Shown here in pieces: positions 54,801 to 64,000 of a stretch of DNA of 64,000 nucleotides. Position 1 is the first letter of the stretch; each line of letters opens with the position of its first letter. Source of the DNA: Falciphora oryzae (Eukaryota > Ascomycota > Sordariomycetes > Magnaporthales > Magnaporthaceae); NCBI GenBank assembly GCA_000733355.1, contig JNVV01000012.1, positions 647,655 to 711,654 of the forward strand, given 5' to 3'. The notes under the pieces are model-generated. The model saw nothing but the letters and a program-made list of their open reading frames with translations. It had not been told where the DNA came from and made no database searches. Both the position numbers and the translations under genes were made by a program.

Positions 54801-55980
54801 GTCCGAGTGCCAGTGGGTTCCGGGCCCCCACTAGGCCAAAGCACAGTGCTGCATTGCCCCACAAAGGTGGGACTCCACACAGTTGGAGTGGCCCGCTTCG
54901 GAGCGCTCGTCGCAGCTACTAGCAGCGACAGCAAGTACAAGCAAACTTATGTTCCATTAAGCCCTGGAATAACGTTTGAGGGGTGGTGTTAATCACAAGC
55001 TATATAATAGCTCCTGGACTGCATTGCTAATGTAGTCGGCTACACTTTTCAGTGCGCCGTGGCCAGATTGAACTCAATAGTAATATCGTTTAGCCCTCGG
55101 TAATCGACGCACAAACGCAACGTGCTATCCTTTTTAAGGACAAAAATGACAAATGCTTTTACGGGTGATTGCGATTCGCGGATAATGCTTTATGCGAAAG
55201 CATTAGCGAAGTACTCCCGGAGCGCTTCGGACTTGGCGGGAAACAAGTAATAAATCTATTTCCACGAGGGCTCCTTGCCCGGAATCAAATCAATAGCGTG
55301 GTCACCGTAGCCATGCTTCGGAAGCATTTTTCCCTTACGGACGTCGAACACGTCGGAATGGCTTTTTCGGAGGCTTATAAAAACGTTTCCTAAATCCAGC
55401 GGTTCGTCCGGAAGGTCCTTAAACGAATCGTCCTTTTCGGGGACGATAAAAGGGTTAAAGCGAATAAAACAAACAAATATACGATCCTTTGCTTGGAGTT
55501 TTTTTCGGAATTAATATACGGATAATTAATAAATGCGCGGGCGTTGGTTAAAACGCTAAGTTCTTTCGGCCGGGTAAAGGTTTATAGCCAGTTCCTGCAT
55601 TAATAGCATACCTACGAAAATAAAGGCGTTTGCTAAATTCCGATCGATAGTAAAGAACGGCCGGATAACTTTTACCGGGGTGCCGTACTAGTTACAAAAG
55701 CTTAAGCGTAAGTAATAAACACCGTAGGTCCTTACACTTTAGTTACTTGTAGCGGCTAAAGTGAAAAACTAGTAGTCGTATTTGGGACGGTTGCAAGGCT
55801 GATATCCCAAAGATTTGCAAAAGGTGATAGAAACTATGTTCATTTCGGCGAACGTGTTTAAACCGATTTCGACCTTAACTTTTAAACCGCCGTTAGGAGC
55901 GCTAACGGTCCCTTTAGTAACGAGCGCAAGGGTTGTACGAAGCTGGTCGTTACGAAACACCGGTACGGGAATAACCGGGT
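51900..55980 (-). pseudogene. chromovirus pol relic (protease, RT, RNase H, integrase)
   Basis: Protease-like segment at 55960-55769. RT at 55085-54216, split by the TRIM-like insert: [53 protein letters not shown], and YLDDI (the catalytic Y-x-DD) followed by LYANPKKCTFF. RNase H region is about 54000-53500. Integrase core is at 52290-52065 (TKYVVLIPI, FGTPKSIVSDRDSRITSTFW). Stops and frame breaks are frequent. Confidence 0.8.
54615..55076. mobile_element. TRIM-like element inside the chromovirus RT
   Basis: Two 90-bp direct repeats (54615-54704 and 54987-55076) start TGTTAAT, contain ACAAGCTATATAATAGCTC and CGGCTACACTTTTCAGTGCG, and end AACTCA. Host ATAGTAAT occurs before (54607-54614) and after (55077-55084) the insert. 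Removing the insert restores the RT reading [16 protein letters not shown]. Small size, LTR-like TG...CA ends and no coding capacity fit a terminal-repeat retrotransposon in miniature. The internal part has a B-box-like AGTTCAATTCC at about 54769. The 8-bp duplication is longer than the usual 4-6, so the class is tentative. Confidence 0.6.
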
Positions 55981-56279
55981 TCCTTTTTAGTTTTTTTAGC
56001 GCTTATCGTTTGGCTCCTTTCCGTCCTCCTTGTGACGAGCGTGGCGTACAACCCCGCACGCACCGTCCTAGCACCTTCATAAGTCAGCTTCAGTGACTGT
56101 GCAGACAGTCCTGAATCGTACCCTTTTGTGGGTGTGTAGTGCATTGGGAGTGACTTATGCCGATCGTTACACTCCTCCCCCTTTTTGCGCTTTAAAAAGT
56201 TAATTTTAGCTTTTCCGTCCGGAAGGGGCTCGCTATCCTTAATTAGGGGTTTGGTAGCGGAAAAGGAGCTTTTGCAATC

Positions 56280-57820
56280 TTTCGCCATATAGTTGGGCTT
56301 ACCACACTTTATGTATGCATTTTTATCCCAACGTCGTTAGCGTTCGGTAGGTAAAAGTGTCGTGCGTCCGTTACCCCTATTGGAACGTTAATCGCGCCCT
56401 TCCTACCTGCCTCGGGGTTTATACTTCCCGTCCTTATCCTTATTCGATTCCTTTTGGTCCTTTTTATTGGAGGATTTCTGGGAATCCTTTTTCTCGTCGT
56501 ACGGGGCGCGGGCACCCGTACCTAAAGTATCCCAAAGGATTTGGGCTGTAGCGATAAAGTCCTTCAAAGTCTTTGCTTTATGGTGCATTCCACGGGTGAT
56601 TTGGACTTTTAAAACGGGGGCCAAACGGACCACGTAGCCGTTAATATCTGCTATTTATCCTGCCTCGCCGCACACGCGTCGGTACCGTGCTGCGAAAACA
56701 CCGGGGTCCTCGTTATTTTTTTGCATAAGTTGTTGCAAATCGTTAGTGGCCCGAAAGAATAAAAAATTTCCTCGCAATATGGTATTACGGAGCCATCGCA
56801 TAAATTTGCGCCAATGCAAACCCAAAATGGGGTTGGCTTTGCGCGAGCCGTTATAGGCGAAGTTAAGGTCGCTATTAAAGGTTCCGATAGCGGCTGCAAT
56901 ACGTAATTTGGCCGTAATAAAGCCGTTAAAGTTAGCTTCGAAGGTAAAGTCGAGCTTGCTTTCCTAATAATCGAAGTCCTGTATTAAGCTTGGAAGCTTT
57001 AGTTCGGGCATTTTCCATAAGATTTTGTGGCTACCTTTGTCCTTTTCGTACAAAAGAAAGGTATCGTTTTCCTCGTCGTCGTCCCTAACCAGGGAGTGGT
57101 ATGATGGTGCCCGGGGTGCTAACTAATTAGCAGGTCCTCCTAACGGGCGGTTGATTTCCTAGCCATGCTACCAAAGGGTCGAAGCTCGAAAACGAAGCTA
57201 AGGCTAGGGCTAAGGGTAATCCGGATCGTCCGAATCGTTTGGGAAGCTAAGGGCCTCGCTGTAACAAGGGGTCAAAGACGGCTTGGAGAAAGAATCTCTA
57301 GATTGCAGATAATCTTTCTATGGGCTCAAGAGATGCTTGAGGAGGGAGGAATCTTTCGTGAAGGACATAGGAGATGGCAGGGTTTATATAGACCCTTTGT
57401 GATCCATGCGAAGTATCAAGTACATGATTCACACTGCCTTCCGACCTTCACCGCTTGGCCTTGGGGCCGCTGACCGCCTATGCGGGTTTTCGAACCTCCG
57501 TAAAGCCGACTCGTGATGCCGACTAGTTAGGTCCACGGGGTCTTCCGTGTGACACTCGCGCACTGCCTTCCGTTCGATTAGGGCTTTTTGGAATTGTAAC
57601 AGGATTTTAATGGGAACGCAATTACGTAAAACGTAGTAAGCGAGCTAGGAACGGGTATAAAAAGCAACGCTATGGATACTAAACTCGGGGTAACCTTTGG
57701 GGTTGTTGGGGGTAGGTTACTCGCGTCCTAAGGGCAGGGTGGATAACCCTATCCTTGGATCCTCGTCCCGTCCGGCGTCGTTAACCTCAATAAAATCGCC
57801 AAAGTCGGACATGGTGCCTG
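56280..57820 (-). pseudogene. chromovirus gag relic
   Basis: Frame pieces include an LGLHWRKFMRWL-type stretch (about 56830-56780), DINGYVVRLAPVLKVQITRG (about 56650-56590) and FIATAQILWDTLG, then a basic KKDQKESNKDKDGKYKPRGR linker. The zinc knuckle near 56330-56280 reads Y-x2-C-x4-Y-x4-C; both tyrosines replace Cys and His through single transitions. Confidence 0.7.
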
Positions 57821-57858
57821 ATAAATGCTAAAGGTCTAAGCAAAAGAAGCAATCGAGT

Positions 57859-58370
57859 TGTAACAAACGGCGGCCTCCTTAAGGAAGGGAGGTCACGTTT
57901 AAAAGGAAAAGGGGGATCTCAAAGGTTTAGCAACTTAACAGTCTGGTTTGTGCAAAGCTCGATAAGCTAATGATAATAAAAGATAAGAAACGATTGCTTG
58001 GCTTTCGAACTCCCTTTATAGGGGGTCCTGCAAGCCCTTTTTATACACAGCCTCCCAGCCACCCCTCGGCTGCCGTCGGCAAAGTCTCCTCCTCCATGAT
58101 GCCCGTCCGGGCTGGCTGTGCTTTAGTACGTTATGGTTTGGAATAACATGCCATTAACCCTTTGGTTTGGAACAACATGCCACTAATCCTCTGGTTTGAA
58201 ACAACATGCCACTAATCCTTTGGTTTGGAACAACATGCCACCAACCTCCTGGTCTGGAACAACATGCCACTTTGGCGTACGCCCCTTTAGCCACTACCGG
58301 AGTCCCCCTTTGAGGCTACCGGTGGCGGTCCTTAGGGCTGCTGATCGTGGCTGCGGATCGGGGTGTTACA
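57859..58370 (-). repeat. right LTR of chromovirus (5' LTR in element sense)
   Basis: 512 bp, colinear with 50559-51069, with scattered transitions. Includes the same GGTTTGGAACAACATGCCA tandem units (58135-58270). Confidence 0.9.
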
Positions 58371-58638
58371 TTTCCGGATTTTTATTATTACTTCTTTTAG
58401 GTTAGTTTGCAATACTGTGTAATATACTGTGCTTATTTTGCTTAATAAACAAATTAATTTAAAAGGAGTAATAATAAAAATCCGGAAAAAATATTTTTAC
58501 ATAAGAAATATGTTTAATAATAACTAGTTAAATTTTTAAAAATTTTTACCGTAAGTTGAGTAAAGTGCACCGACTTTTTTTGTATGCATTTACAGGTGAT
58601 CCACTCGCTTATTTGATCCACTCACCTATGAACCACGT

Positions 58639-60316
58639 TATGGAAAAACCAAAAAACCCGATTACCCTAGAACAGCCCCTAGATCTCAGTAGGGGTAGAC
58701 CGGTGCTTGGGGTCAGGGACAAGCATCATCTGGAGGAGAATCTTGCTGACCCCCTCAGAGATACGGTCCTCTTCGCGGCGGTGGCTGAGGACGTTCTGGT
58801 GCTCCAGCTCCACGAGAGGTAGCCGCATGCTCCCATCGTGGAAAGCCCCCACGTAGAATCCCCTGCCAACGTCGTTCTTTTTGCCTTCCTCGATTCGGCG
58901 CTGCCGGTAGTCTTCGCGGTGCCTGGGCCCGCCGATGGACCACACCAGCCCCTCGCTGCCGACGCCTTCCAAAGACCAGACGTCACCACACTCTGAGGCC
59001 AAGTGCTTGTTTCCACTCGTGCAGTTTTCGGGAGCGGCTGTGTTGGTCTAGTTATCAGCCTCGGTCTCGCGATTACGGAAAAACAGGGGTGGTGGCACGT
59101 ACCGTACATCCCGTCCCCCCACCTGTTCTCGAACCCAGGATTGACAGCCCCAATTATGACCTTTTGGACATGGCTATGGCCGAAGTCTGTCAACTTAAGT
59201 CGCAGAAAGTCTTTCGAATTCCCTGGACCGTACTGGACCAGAATATTGCTGGGTTTGATGTCTTGATGATTGCTGGTTGCGACCCTCACATTAGCGATTG
59301 CACCCAATTAGTGCCAGTCAGCCCGAGTAAATGTTCTTACGCCCTCAGTATACAATCTCCAGGCTGGATCTCGCAATGCGCTGGTTTCAGTTGCTGGATG
59401 GCCTCTAATACCTTGGCCAGACCGAAAAACTGTTCCCAAAATTTGATGCGGTGGTCCTCGTTCATCAGCATCCGAGTTTTGAAGAAGCCCAACAGATCGC
59501 CCCCGTTAGCATACTCGAGGACAATTGTTCGCTGTCCCAGGCGCTGAAACGACCCAAAGTATCGGACGACACGGCCCGTCTGGGAATTAAGTGCTTTGTA
59601 GACGTCCACCTCGCTGTCCCACGATTGTATCTGCTTGTCCCCCGAGTAGACTTTCAAGACAAGGGTCGACGCCTTGATACAAAGCAAGGCGCTTGCCAGT
59701 CAGCAACACTGTAGAGGAATACGATGCAGCGAGATAGAGCAGAATAGAAACTAGAAACGGGTTGAACGGACAGAGTCAGCCCCAAGGCAGGATGTGTGCC
59801 ATTCTACCTTTCGGATCTCAACTGCATCCGGCGCCAACCCTCCCCCTCCCCCCTATTGTGGGCGAGCTTCTCCGAGCTGGATATCGGGATGATGCGCATG
59901 ATATCCAAGTTGAGCTTGTGGGGAGTTTTCTCCAAAGTAAATGGACAGAATTTCCACTGAGCCTTGATGAACTCCTCCAGCCGAGAGCGCATGTCTGGGT
60001 GATCCTTCCATTGGTAAGGGGTTGAGCGGAATGGAAGATTCGAATCGGATAGGCCGTTCTCAACAAGCTCGTCGAGGTTTTCGGGATACCCAATGAAAAC
60101 GAGGGTAGAGAAGAGAATGAGGCAGTCCCCTTCTAGGACGCGATCCGTGTTGTTTATTGGCAACAAAAGTAGCTTTTGGAGGGTCCAGTAGCTGGAGAGG
60201 GCGACCCGTGGCACAAACGGCTACGTGTTAAGCAGACCGTCCACTCCAAAGCAGCGATTCTTTTTGATGTAGTCCTGAGCGTAGTCGTGGAACTCCTGGA
60301 CGTATTGGCGAACCAT
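58639..60316 (-). pseudogene. protein-kinase-type gene, broken (N-terminal domain plus kinase)
   Basis: Minus strand from the ATG at 60316: MVRQYVQEFHDYAQDYIKKN, then a TAG inside GVDGLLNT/PFVPRVAL, then an about 140-residue domain to about 59808. After an intron-like gap, kinase subdomains follow: TLVLKVYSGDK, VVRYFGSF, TIVLEYANGGDL, NHQDIKPSNIL (catalytic loop, after an intron with GTAAGA), LRLKLTDFGHSH (DFG), then a GTACGT intron and APENC (APE), DVWSLEGV and YRQRRIEEGKK, FHDGS, VPDPKHRSTP. The frame ends at a TAG at 58681-58679, next to mobile-element sequence. A frame conflict between N-terminal and kinase parts (TGA near 59700) and the TAG show it is inactive. Related fungal kinases of this type are of unknown role. 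Confidence 0.7.
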
Positions 60317-61195
60317 GGCTGTGTCCTCTGGGCACCCCCAACATGGCGATCAACAGTGATAATCTGGGTCAACAGCCAACCCTCTGGTTTTTAAAATCAA
60401 GGCCTGCTGATTGCGCCTCTCTGCATTGCCTGCACTACCTGCACCGCTGGCACCACCTGCGCGGCTTGCACTACCTGTGCTACCTGCGCCACCTTTTTTT
60501 TTCGGGTCGCAATACCTCAAAACGCGGCTTTCCCGGGCGGGGTGTGGAATTTGTACTTCGCGAAGGGTCTGGGTCGATCTTTTTATATTGGTGAAAGGCG
60601 AATGTACAACCTGGAACCCCGTTCTCGGGAAAGCGATACGATACTCCATGCCGAGGCTGGTGACACTTGTCGACTGACGCTAGGAACCCGGGCGGGCCGA
60701 TGCCAGACGCTGTGCACACCAATCGCTGCCAGGTGCCTACCCAGGTGAGTGCCCAAGTACGTCGCTGGATACGGTGCAGCTCCTCCTCGTGAGGGAGGGA
60801 TAAGATGAGCCTGCCGCCCTGGCTCGCACCGGAGACGGTCGCCCCCGTGCGCCTGCCAATCCTCTAGGGCTAACGTGTCAACTACTGTGCCGCTCTTGGA
60901 GCCGCCCATAATTACAAGATTTGTTTGGGTGATTACCTATTATTGGTCAACTTCCAAAGCAGGGAACAAAGGGTTGCGTTCTCTAATTGGGAGTGAGGCT
61001 ATCGGCTGATCATCCACAAAGCCCCAACCCCTTTTCTGGATCAACGGCGACGCTGCACCTCGCTACCCTTGCCAGAGAATAGTTCAGTATTTAAACCAGA
61101 ACGTTGGCAAGAAATCAGCGACTCGGTGACTACCTCGGAATCACAGCAGTCATTCGGACAGTGTGAATTATCAGAATCACCTGAACCATCTCGCG
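60317..61195. other. region between divergent kinase-type and CorA-like genes
   Basis: Contains a degenerate trinucleotide-type repeat (60428-60490, CTGCACTACCTGCACCG-like). Minus-strand frames at 60909-60350 may be non-coding or lost upstream exons of the kinase-type gene. No gene is supported. Confidence 0.35.
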
Positions 61196-62837
61196 ATGTC
61201 GGCCCCGAACCTATCACAGAAATTCCAGAGTGCGTGCGACACTCACTACAAGGAGTATCCGGAATCGCTGCTACCGGCCGCCCGCCCACATCAGCACCGC
61301 ACCCGCAAAGCACACGTTCAATATTTGAAGGAAAATGAAAAGTCCCTATTTGGCGGTAGGAAGGAAACAGTTACGTTTTTTGAGACTGTGGGAAAGAACA
61401 AAGGTACTTGGAAATTTCCATTCCCGAGCTCAAGCTTTACATAAGATATGCTAATCTTGAAAAAAAACAGAGCTTAGGGAGTGTGTAATTTCGACGGGAA
61501 CCCAGGACGTGATCAAGCATCTGCTCAAACTAGAAAGGGAACCTCTGGTCCGCCATGTCTTCATCCAGTCTTCAGATTCGAGGGCGCCTCTTGACTGCTC
61601 TTGCGACACTCTGAAGGCAATATGCACATATGTGCAGGTAGGCCCACCGTTTCTCGATGCCATTTATGCGTTTGGGAAACAAAAAGAGCCAAAAGATGTG
61701 TGCTTGACAAACTTTCACGTCGAGGACACCTCTGCTCTCTCCGAAAACCAGCTCGTCAAACTGGACAAGCTTGGCCGCTCTGGCCGAGAGATCCGCTCTT
61801 CGTTCCTTATTCGATCCGCCGAGAAAGACAACTCGGGCGTTTGGCAAATCCGACAGACGGCCGTCAATGCCCGGTTCGACGTTGTGACAGGAGCCGCAGC
61901 CTGGGTCACTGTGAAGGGAAATGGCCTCTTCAAGGACAGACTGATGGAGAACTCCAAACTCCCAGAGCTATCGGGTTCTGGAAGAGTCTTCGGCATCGTG
62001 TCGTGCTTCCGCAACTTCCTGGACACCTACTTGACCTACCTATTCTGGTGCGACGAAAACTGGCGGCTTTGTATCAACAACATCGACGAAAGCAGCCGTC
62101 TCATGCTGGGCCGCGCGGCCAACTCGGCCATAGACGATCACCTCGGGGGCCCTGGGACCGTGGATCTACACAGCTTTCCGCAGTCGTACAATCAAAGCCG
62201 AAGACAGAAGATGCACTCCAGAGTGACACCTGGAAGTCTGAGCCCGGCCACCTCGCAGAGCGCATCACCGCCGAGGCAGTCGATTTTCGAGAGACTCAGT
62301 GGCGTCGCTCGAACCCTGGGCAGGCCGAGGAAGAAGCAGCACGATGTCGAGGCGGGCACTGTCGAGGCGGGCACGGTACAGATAAGCATGCAACAAATTC
62401 ACAGCCCGACCTCAACCCAGACCCAGAGCCCTCTGCTGCAGGTGGACTTCGAACAGACCTTGGACGGGTTCCGGGTCAAAGACCTGCAGAGCCTCCACAC
62501 CCTGAGCGACAAGGCCAGCAAAGCAAACCTCACCATCCGCCTGAACATGGAGGTGATCGATGAGATCTATGTGTATTTTGCAGGGCTCGGGCAGAATGAA
62601 AAACCCAGCTCCGCCTTCGGCGGCCTCAGGTATCAATGCGGTGCGGATATAGAGACCTTCCAATGTGAACTCAGAGGCATCAGGCGGAGGTTGGAAAGCC
62701 GTGTCGCCCAGCTTGAGTGTCTCGAGGGGCGCTTTGCCAAAGGCTTCACACTGGTGGGAAGTTTGCACTATTTGGAGGCCGATCACCCACAAGGTACCTA
62801 CCATCCAAGCCACACTTCTTTGCTCAGGTGTGGGTGA
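61196..62837 (+). CDS. CorA-like fungal protein (cytosolic part, no GMN segment)
   Basis: Two exons: 61196-61403 and 61471-62837. The intron 61404-61470 has GTACTT, TGCTAAT and AACAG and joins phase 1 to phase 1. About 524 residues. The N terminus is MSAPNLSQKFQSACDTHYKE. Then FLDAIYAFGKQKEPKD, RSSFLIRSAEKDNSGVWQIRQTAVNARFDVVTG and FLDTYLTYLFWCDENWRLC follow, matching the N-terminal domain of fungal CorA-like Mg transporter-family proteins. A Ser/Pro-rich stretch and a helical domain follow. The two C-terminal membrane helices and GMN motif of CorA are absent, so transport is doubtful. A donor at about 62796 (GTACCT) could lead to an exon after 62919, changing the last residues. It is divergent from the broken kinase-type gene. 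Confidence 0.7.
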
Positions 62838-63369
62838 GAAATGTGCAAGGGGTAGGAAGGGTGGCCGCCTAGGTGGCCGGACGCGCTGTGACTGACTGCA
62901 TGCCAAGATTTTAGCTGCAGGCGAGAGGTTGCCTGGCCATTTCATGCATGTGCTAGCGCCTTTTGCCTACCACACCCCCTTTTTCCTAGCCTGCGAACCA
63001 ATGCGGCCCACGAAAATGGTAAGGCTAACTACAAGGCGGACCACGTTTCGTCTCTCGGGCGATGAAAAGGGGGGTGTGATAGGACGACTCTTGCCACATC
63101 CTGACGCCATGCAACCACTAGCCTTGGAGGCCGCCGTTGAGGTTTTGTTTGTTTCCCCATGTTTTCCCGACACACACGGGTGTTCGACAAGCACTGGCCC
63201 CCAGTCGGCTTATAAAACCTCGCTTCCTCCACTTCTGGGCAAGTTCGGGCGCGACAGTGAATAATGGAGAATTAGCAGCGCTGGGGGTGTGGGATGTCCC
63301 CGACACATCGGCGCCCTTTCACAACTACCTACCTTATGCTCTTTCACGTTGTATGATCTATTTCCAACC
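62838..63369. other. no independent gene; promoter of broken kinase-type copy
   Basis: Possible 3' exon of the CorA-like gene (from about 62919, AGERLPGHFMHVLAPFAYH) and a TATAAAA at 63211-63217 ahead of the ATG at 63370. Confidence 0.35.
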
Positions 63370-63569
63370 ATGGAGGCCCTAGAGGAAATCACTGCCGAAT
63401 TTTCCCAATACATCCAGGAGTATGTTGTCGAACATCGTTGCCTTGGAATCGATGGTGTGGGGAACAGGTTACGGTTTGTGCCACGGGTGGCACTCCAAAC
63501 ATTTTGGACCGGCCAAAAGCTGCTCGCCTTTAACATCGACAATACCCACTTAGTCCTAAATGTGGACTG
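63370..63569 (+). pseudogene. second kinase-type gene copy, cut by an LTR
   Basis: MEALEEITAEFSQYIQEYVV, then HRCLGIDGVGNRLRFVPRVAL and LLAFNIDNTHLVLNVDC align with the N terminus of the minus-strand copy (FHDYAQDYIKKNRCFGVDGL, PFVPRVALSSYW, LLLLPINNTDRVLEGDC). This copy has no TAG at the position where the other does. The frame is lost at 63570 where a copia-type LTR begins; no kinase domain is found after it within the window. Confidence 0.75.
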
Positions 63570-63825
63570 TGTTGGTAGGAGTAGGTACTCCTGTAGGCAC
63601 GGAGATCTCCAAATGGGGTGAACAACGATCCTTTATATCAGAGGATCGATCTATTATTGTGCACGAAGGAGGGAAGGACCTATCTGCCAGGGAGGGAGCA
63701 AGAGGGAGGCTATATATACACGTTCTGGATCGGCCAAAGGCCGTTCCCCTGCTCCCCAACCTCTCGGTCCCACCGGTCCTCTCTGTGCCTTACCGATTGC
63801 CTGCGCCGGTCAACGCAATCCAACA
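63570..63825 (+). mobile_element. copia-type LTR inside the kinase-type copy
   Basis: 256 bp, TGTTGGTAGGAG to AATCCAACA, colinear with the solo LTR at 45209-45509 but with an internal deletion. The bases on either side (GACTG, GCAGG) do not match, so the flank was rearranged, or this is one LTR of an element extending further. Confidence 0.75.
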
Positions 63826-64000
63826 GCAGGGCTGATATCCTCACTGTCCCTGCTGTTTCGCTGGGCCGTTATCCTTAGGGTGAAAAGGAGGGTTTTGGTT
63901 TACAATTTTAATGGAAATCCTAAAAGATGCAGGGGAAAAAATATCACCTCTTTTTAACAATCTACTCGTGTTGCTCGCACACAAAAACAAAATTCCAAAA
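63826..64000. other. right edge
   Basis: AT-rich end of the window after the LTR. It could be the internal start of a copia element, but no coding or primer-binding signal is certain. Confidence 0.3.

Larger units (their letters stand above)
50559..58370 (-). mobile_element. chromovirus (Ty3/gypsy) LTR retrotransposon, RIP-degraded
   Basis: LTRs at 50559-51069 and 57859-58370, target duplication TTTCC at 50554-50558 and 58371-58375. It lies in the minus orientation: the polypurine tract AGGAGGGGGATAG (51070-51085, minus) abuts the left LTR. Gag, protease, reverse transcriptase, integrase and a C-terminal chromodomain occur in that order, as in chromoviruses. Many stops and AT-rich replacements make it inactive. 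Differences between the two LTRs are mainly C/T or G/A, so RIP confounds dating. A 462-bp foreign insertion lies at 54615-55076. Confidence 0.92.
46152..58638. mobile_element. MITE A (about 418 bp), outermost of a nested set
   Basis: Inverted ends ACGTGGTTCATAGGTGAGTG at 46152 and its reverse complement ending at 58638, flanked by TA (46150-46151, 58639-58640). Matching arms extend over 110 bp (TCGGTGCAC and TTACGGTAAAA... on the left; inverted at 58540-58570). The centre is a palindrome with CCGGATTTTTATTATTAC at 58375-58490. Removing MITE B (46266-50515) and the chromovirus (50559-58370) with their target duplications leaves about 418 bp. No transposase. TA targets suggest mobilisation by a Tc1/mariner-type enzyme. 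Confidence 0.8.

Overview
The window reads as nuclear DNA of a filamentous ascomycete (Pezizomycotina, most likely a Sordariomycete-type genome). The evidence is short 50-110 bp spliceosomal introns with TGCTAAC/CTGAC branch points, GC-rich coding sequence, CFEM and Pth11-like proteins, a tRNA-Asn with an intron, and Tad-like LINE and chromovirus retrotransposons full of C:G to T:A changes as expected from repeat-induced point mutation (RIP). Two assembly gaps (runs of N at 4176-4199 and 44871-44904) both lie in repeats. All gene models are manual readings of splice signals and reading frames; no database search was possible.

Layout. 1-3.1 kb: a four-exon Mrx7-like mitochondrial gene and a double GFA/CENP-V zinc protein. 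3.15-10.23 kb: a TA-flanked inverted-repeat DNA element (about 1.17 kb) split by a full-length, RIP-damaged Tad-like LINE with a perfect 15-bp target duplication. 10.7-13.4 kb: a multi-pass membrane protein gene tail-to-tail with a laccase-domain (YfiH/LACC1) gene. 13.6-15.1 kb: LTR fragments and a frameshifted coiled-coil gene. 15.1-18.4 kb: no supported gene. 18.4-27.2 kb: a secreted Pro/KGKD-repeat protein, a CFEM GPI-type protein, a TauD-like dioxygenase, a membrane-anchored protein of unknown function, and a trypsin-fold protein whose reading frame needs a 60-nt intron to avoid a TGA. 27.2-31 kb: a LINE RNase H relic, a bZIP-like gene and small repeats. 31.7-34.9 kb: two secreted proteins. 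34.9-40 kb: no supported gene. 40-43.3 kb: a CFEM-Pth11 receptor-like gene, tRNA-Asn and an 84-residue three-exon gene.

43.3-58.6 kb is a mobile-element block. Three MITEs of about 420 bp, all of one palindromic family, sit inside one another. A 7.8-kb chromovirus, itself carrying a 462-bp TRIM-like insertion, and a 5'-truncated LINE are inserted in them. The truncated LINE carries a 1.82-kb segment absent from the other LINE copy. This segment holds, on the opposite strand, a seven-exon gene for a six-cysteine protein. 58.7-64 kb holds a CorA-like gene between two broken copies of a protein-kinase-type gene in inverted orientation, the second cut by an LTR.

How genes work together: there is no operon logic here. 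Secreted and surface proteins (18452, 20916, 31757, 33723, 40033) suggest a region involved in cell-surface or environmental interaction; this is inference. The strongest lead for something new is the intron-containing antisense gene carried by the LINE, followed by the nested MITE set.
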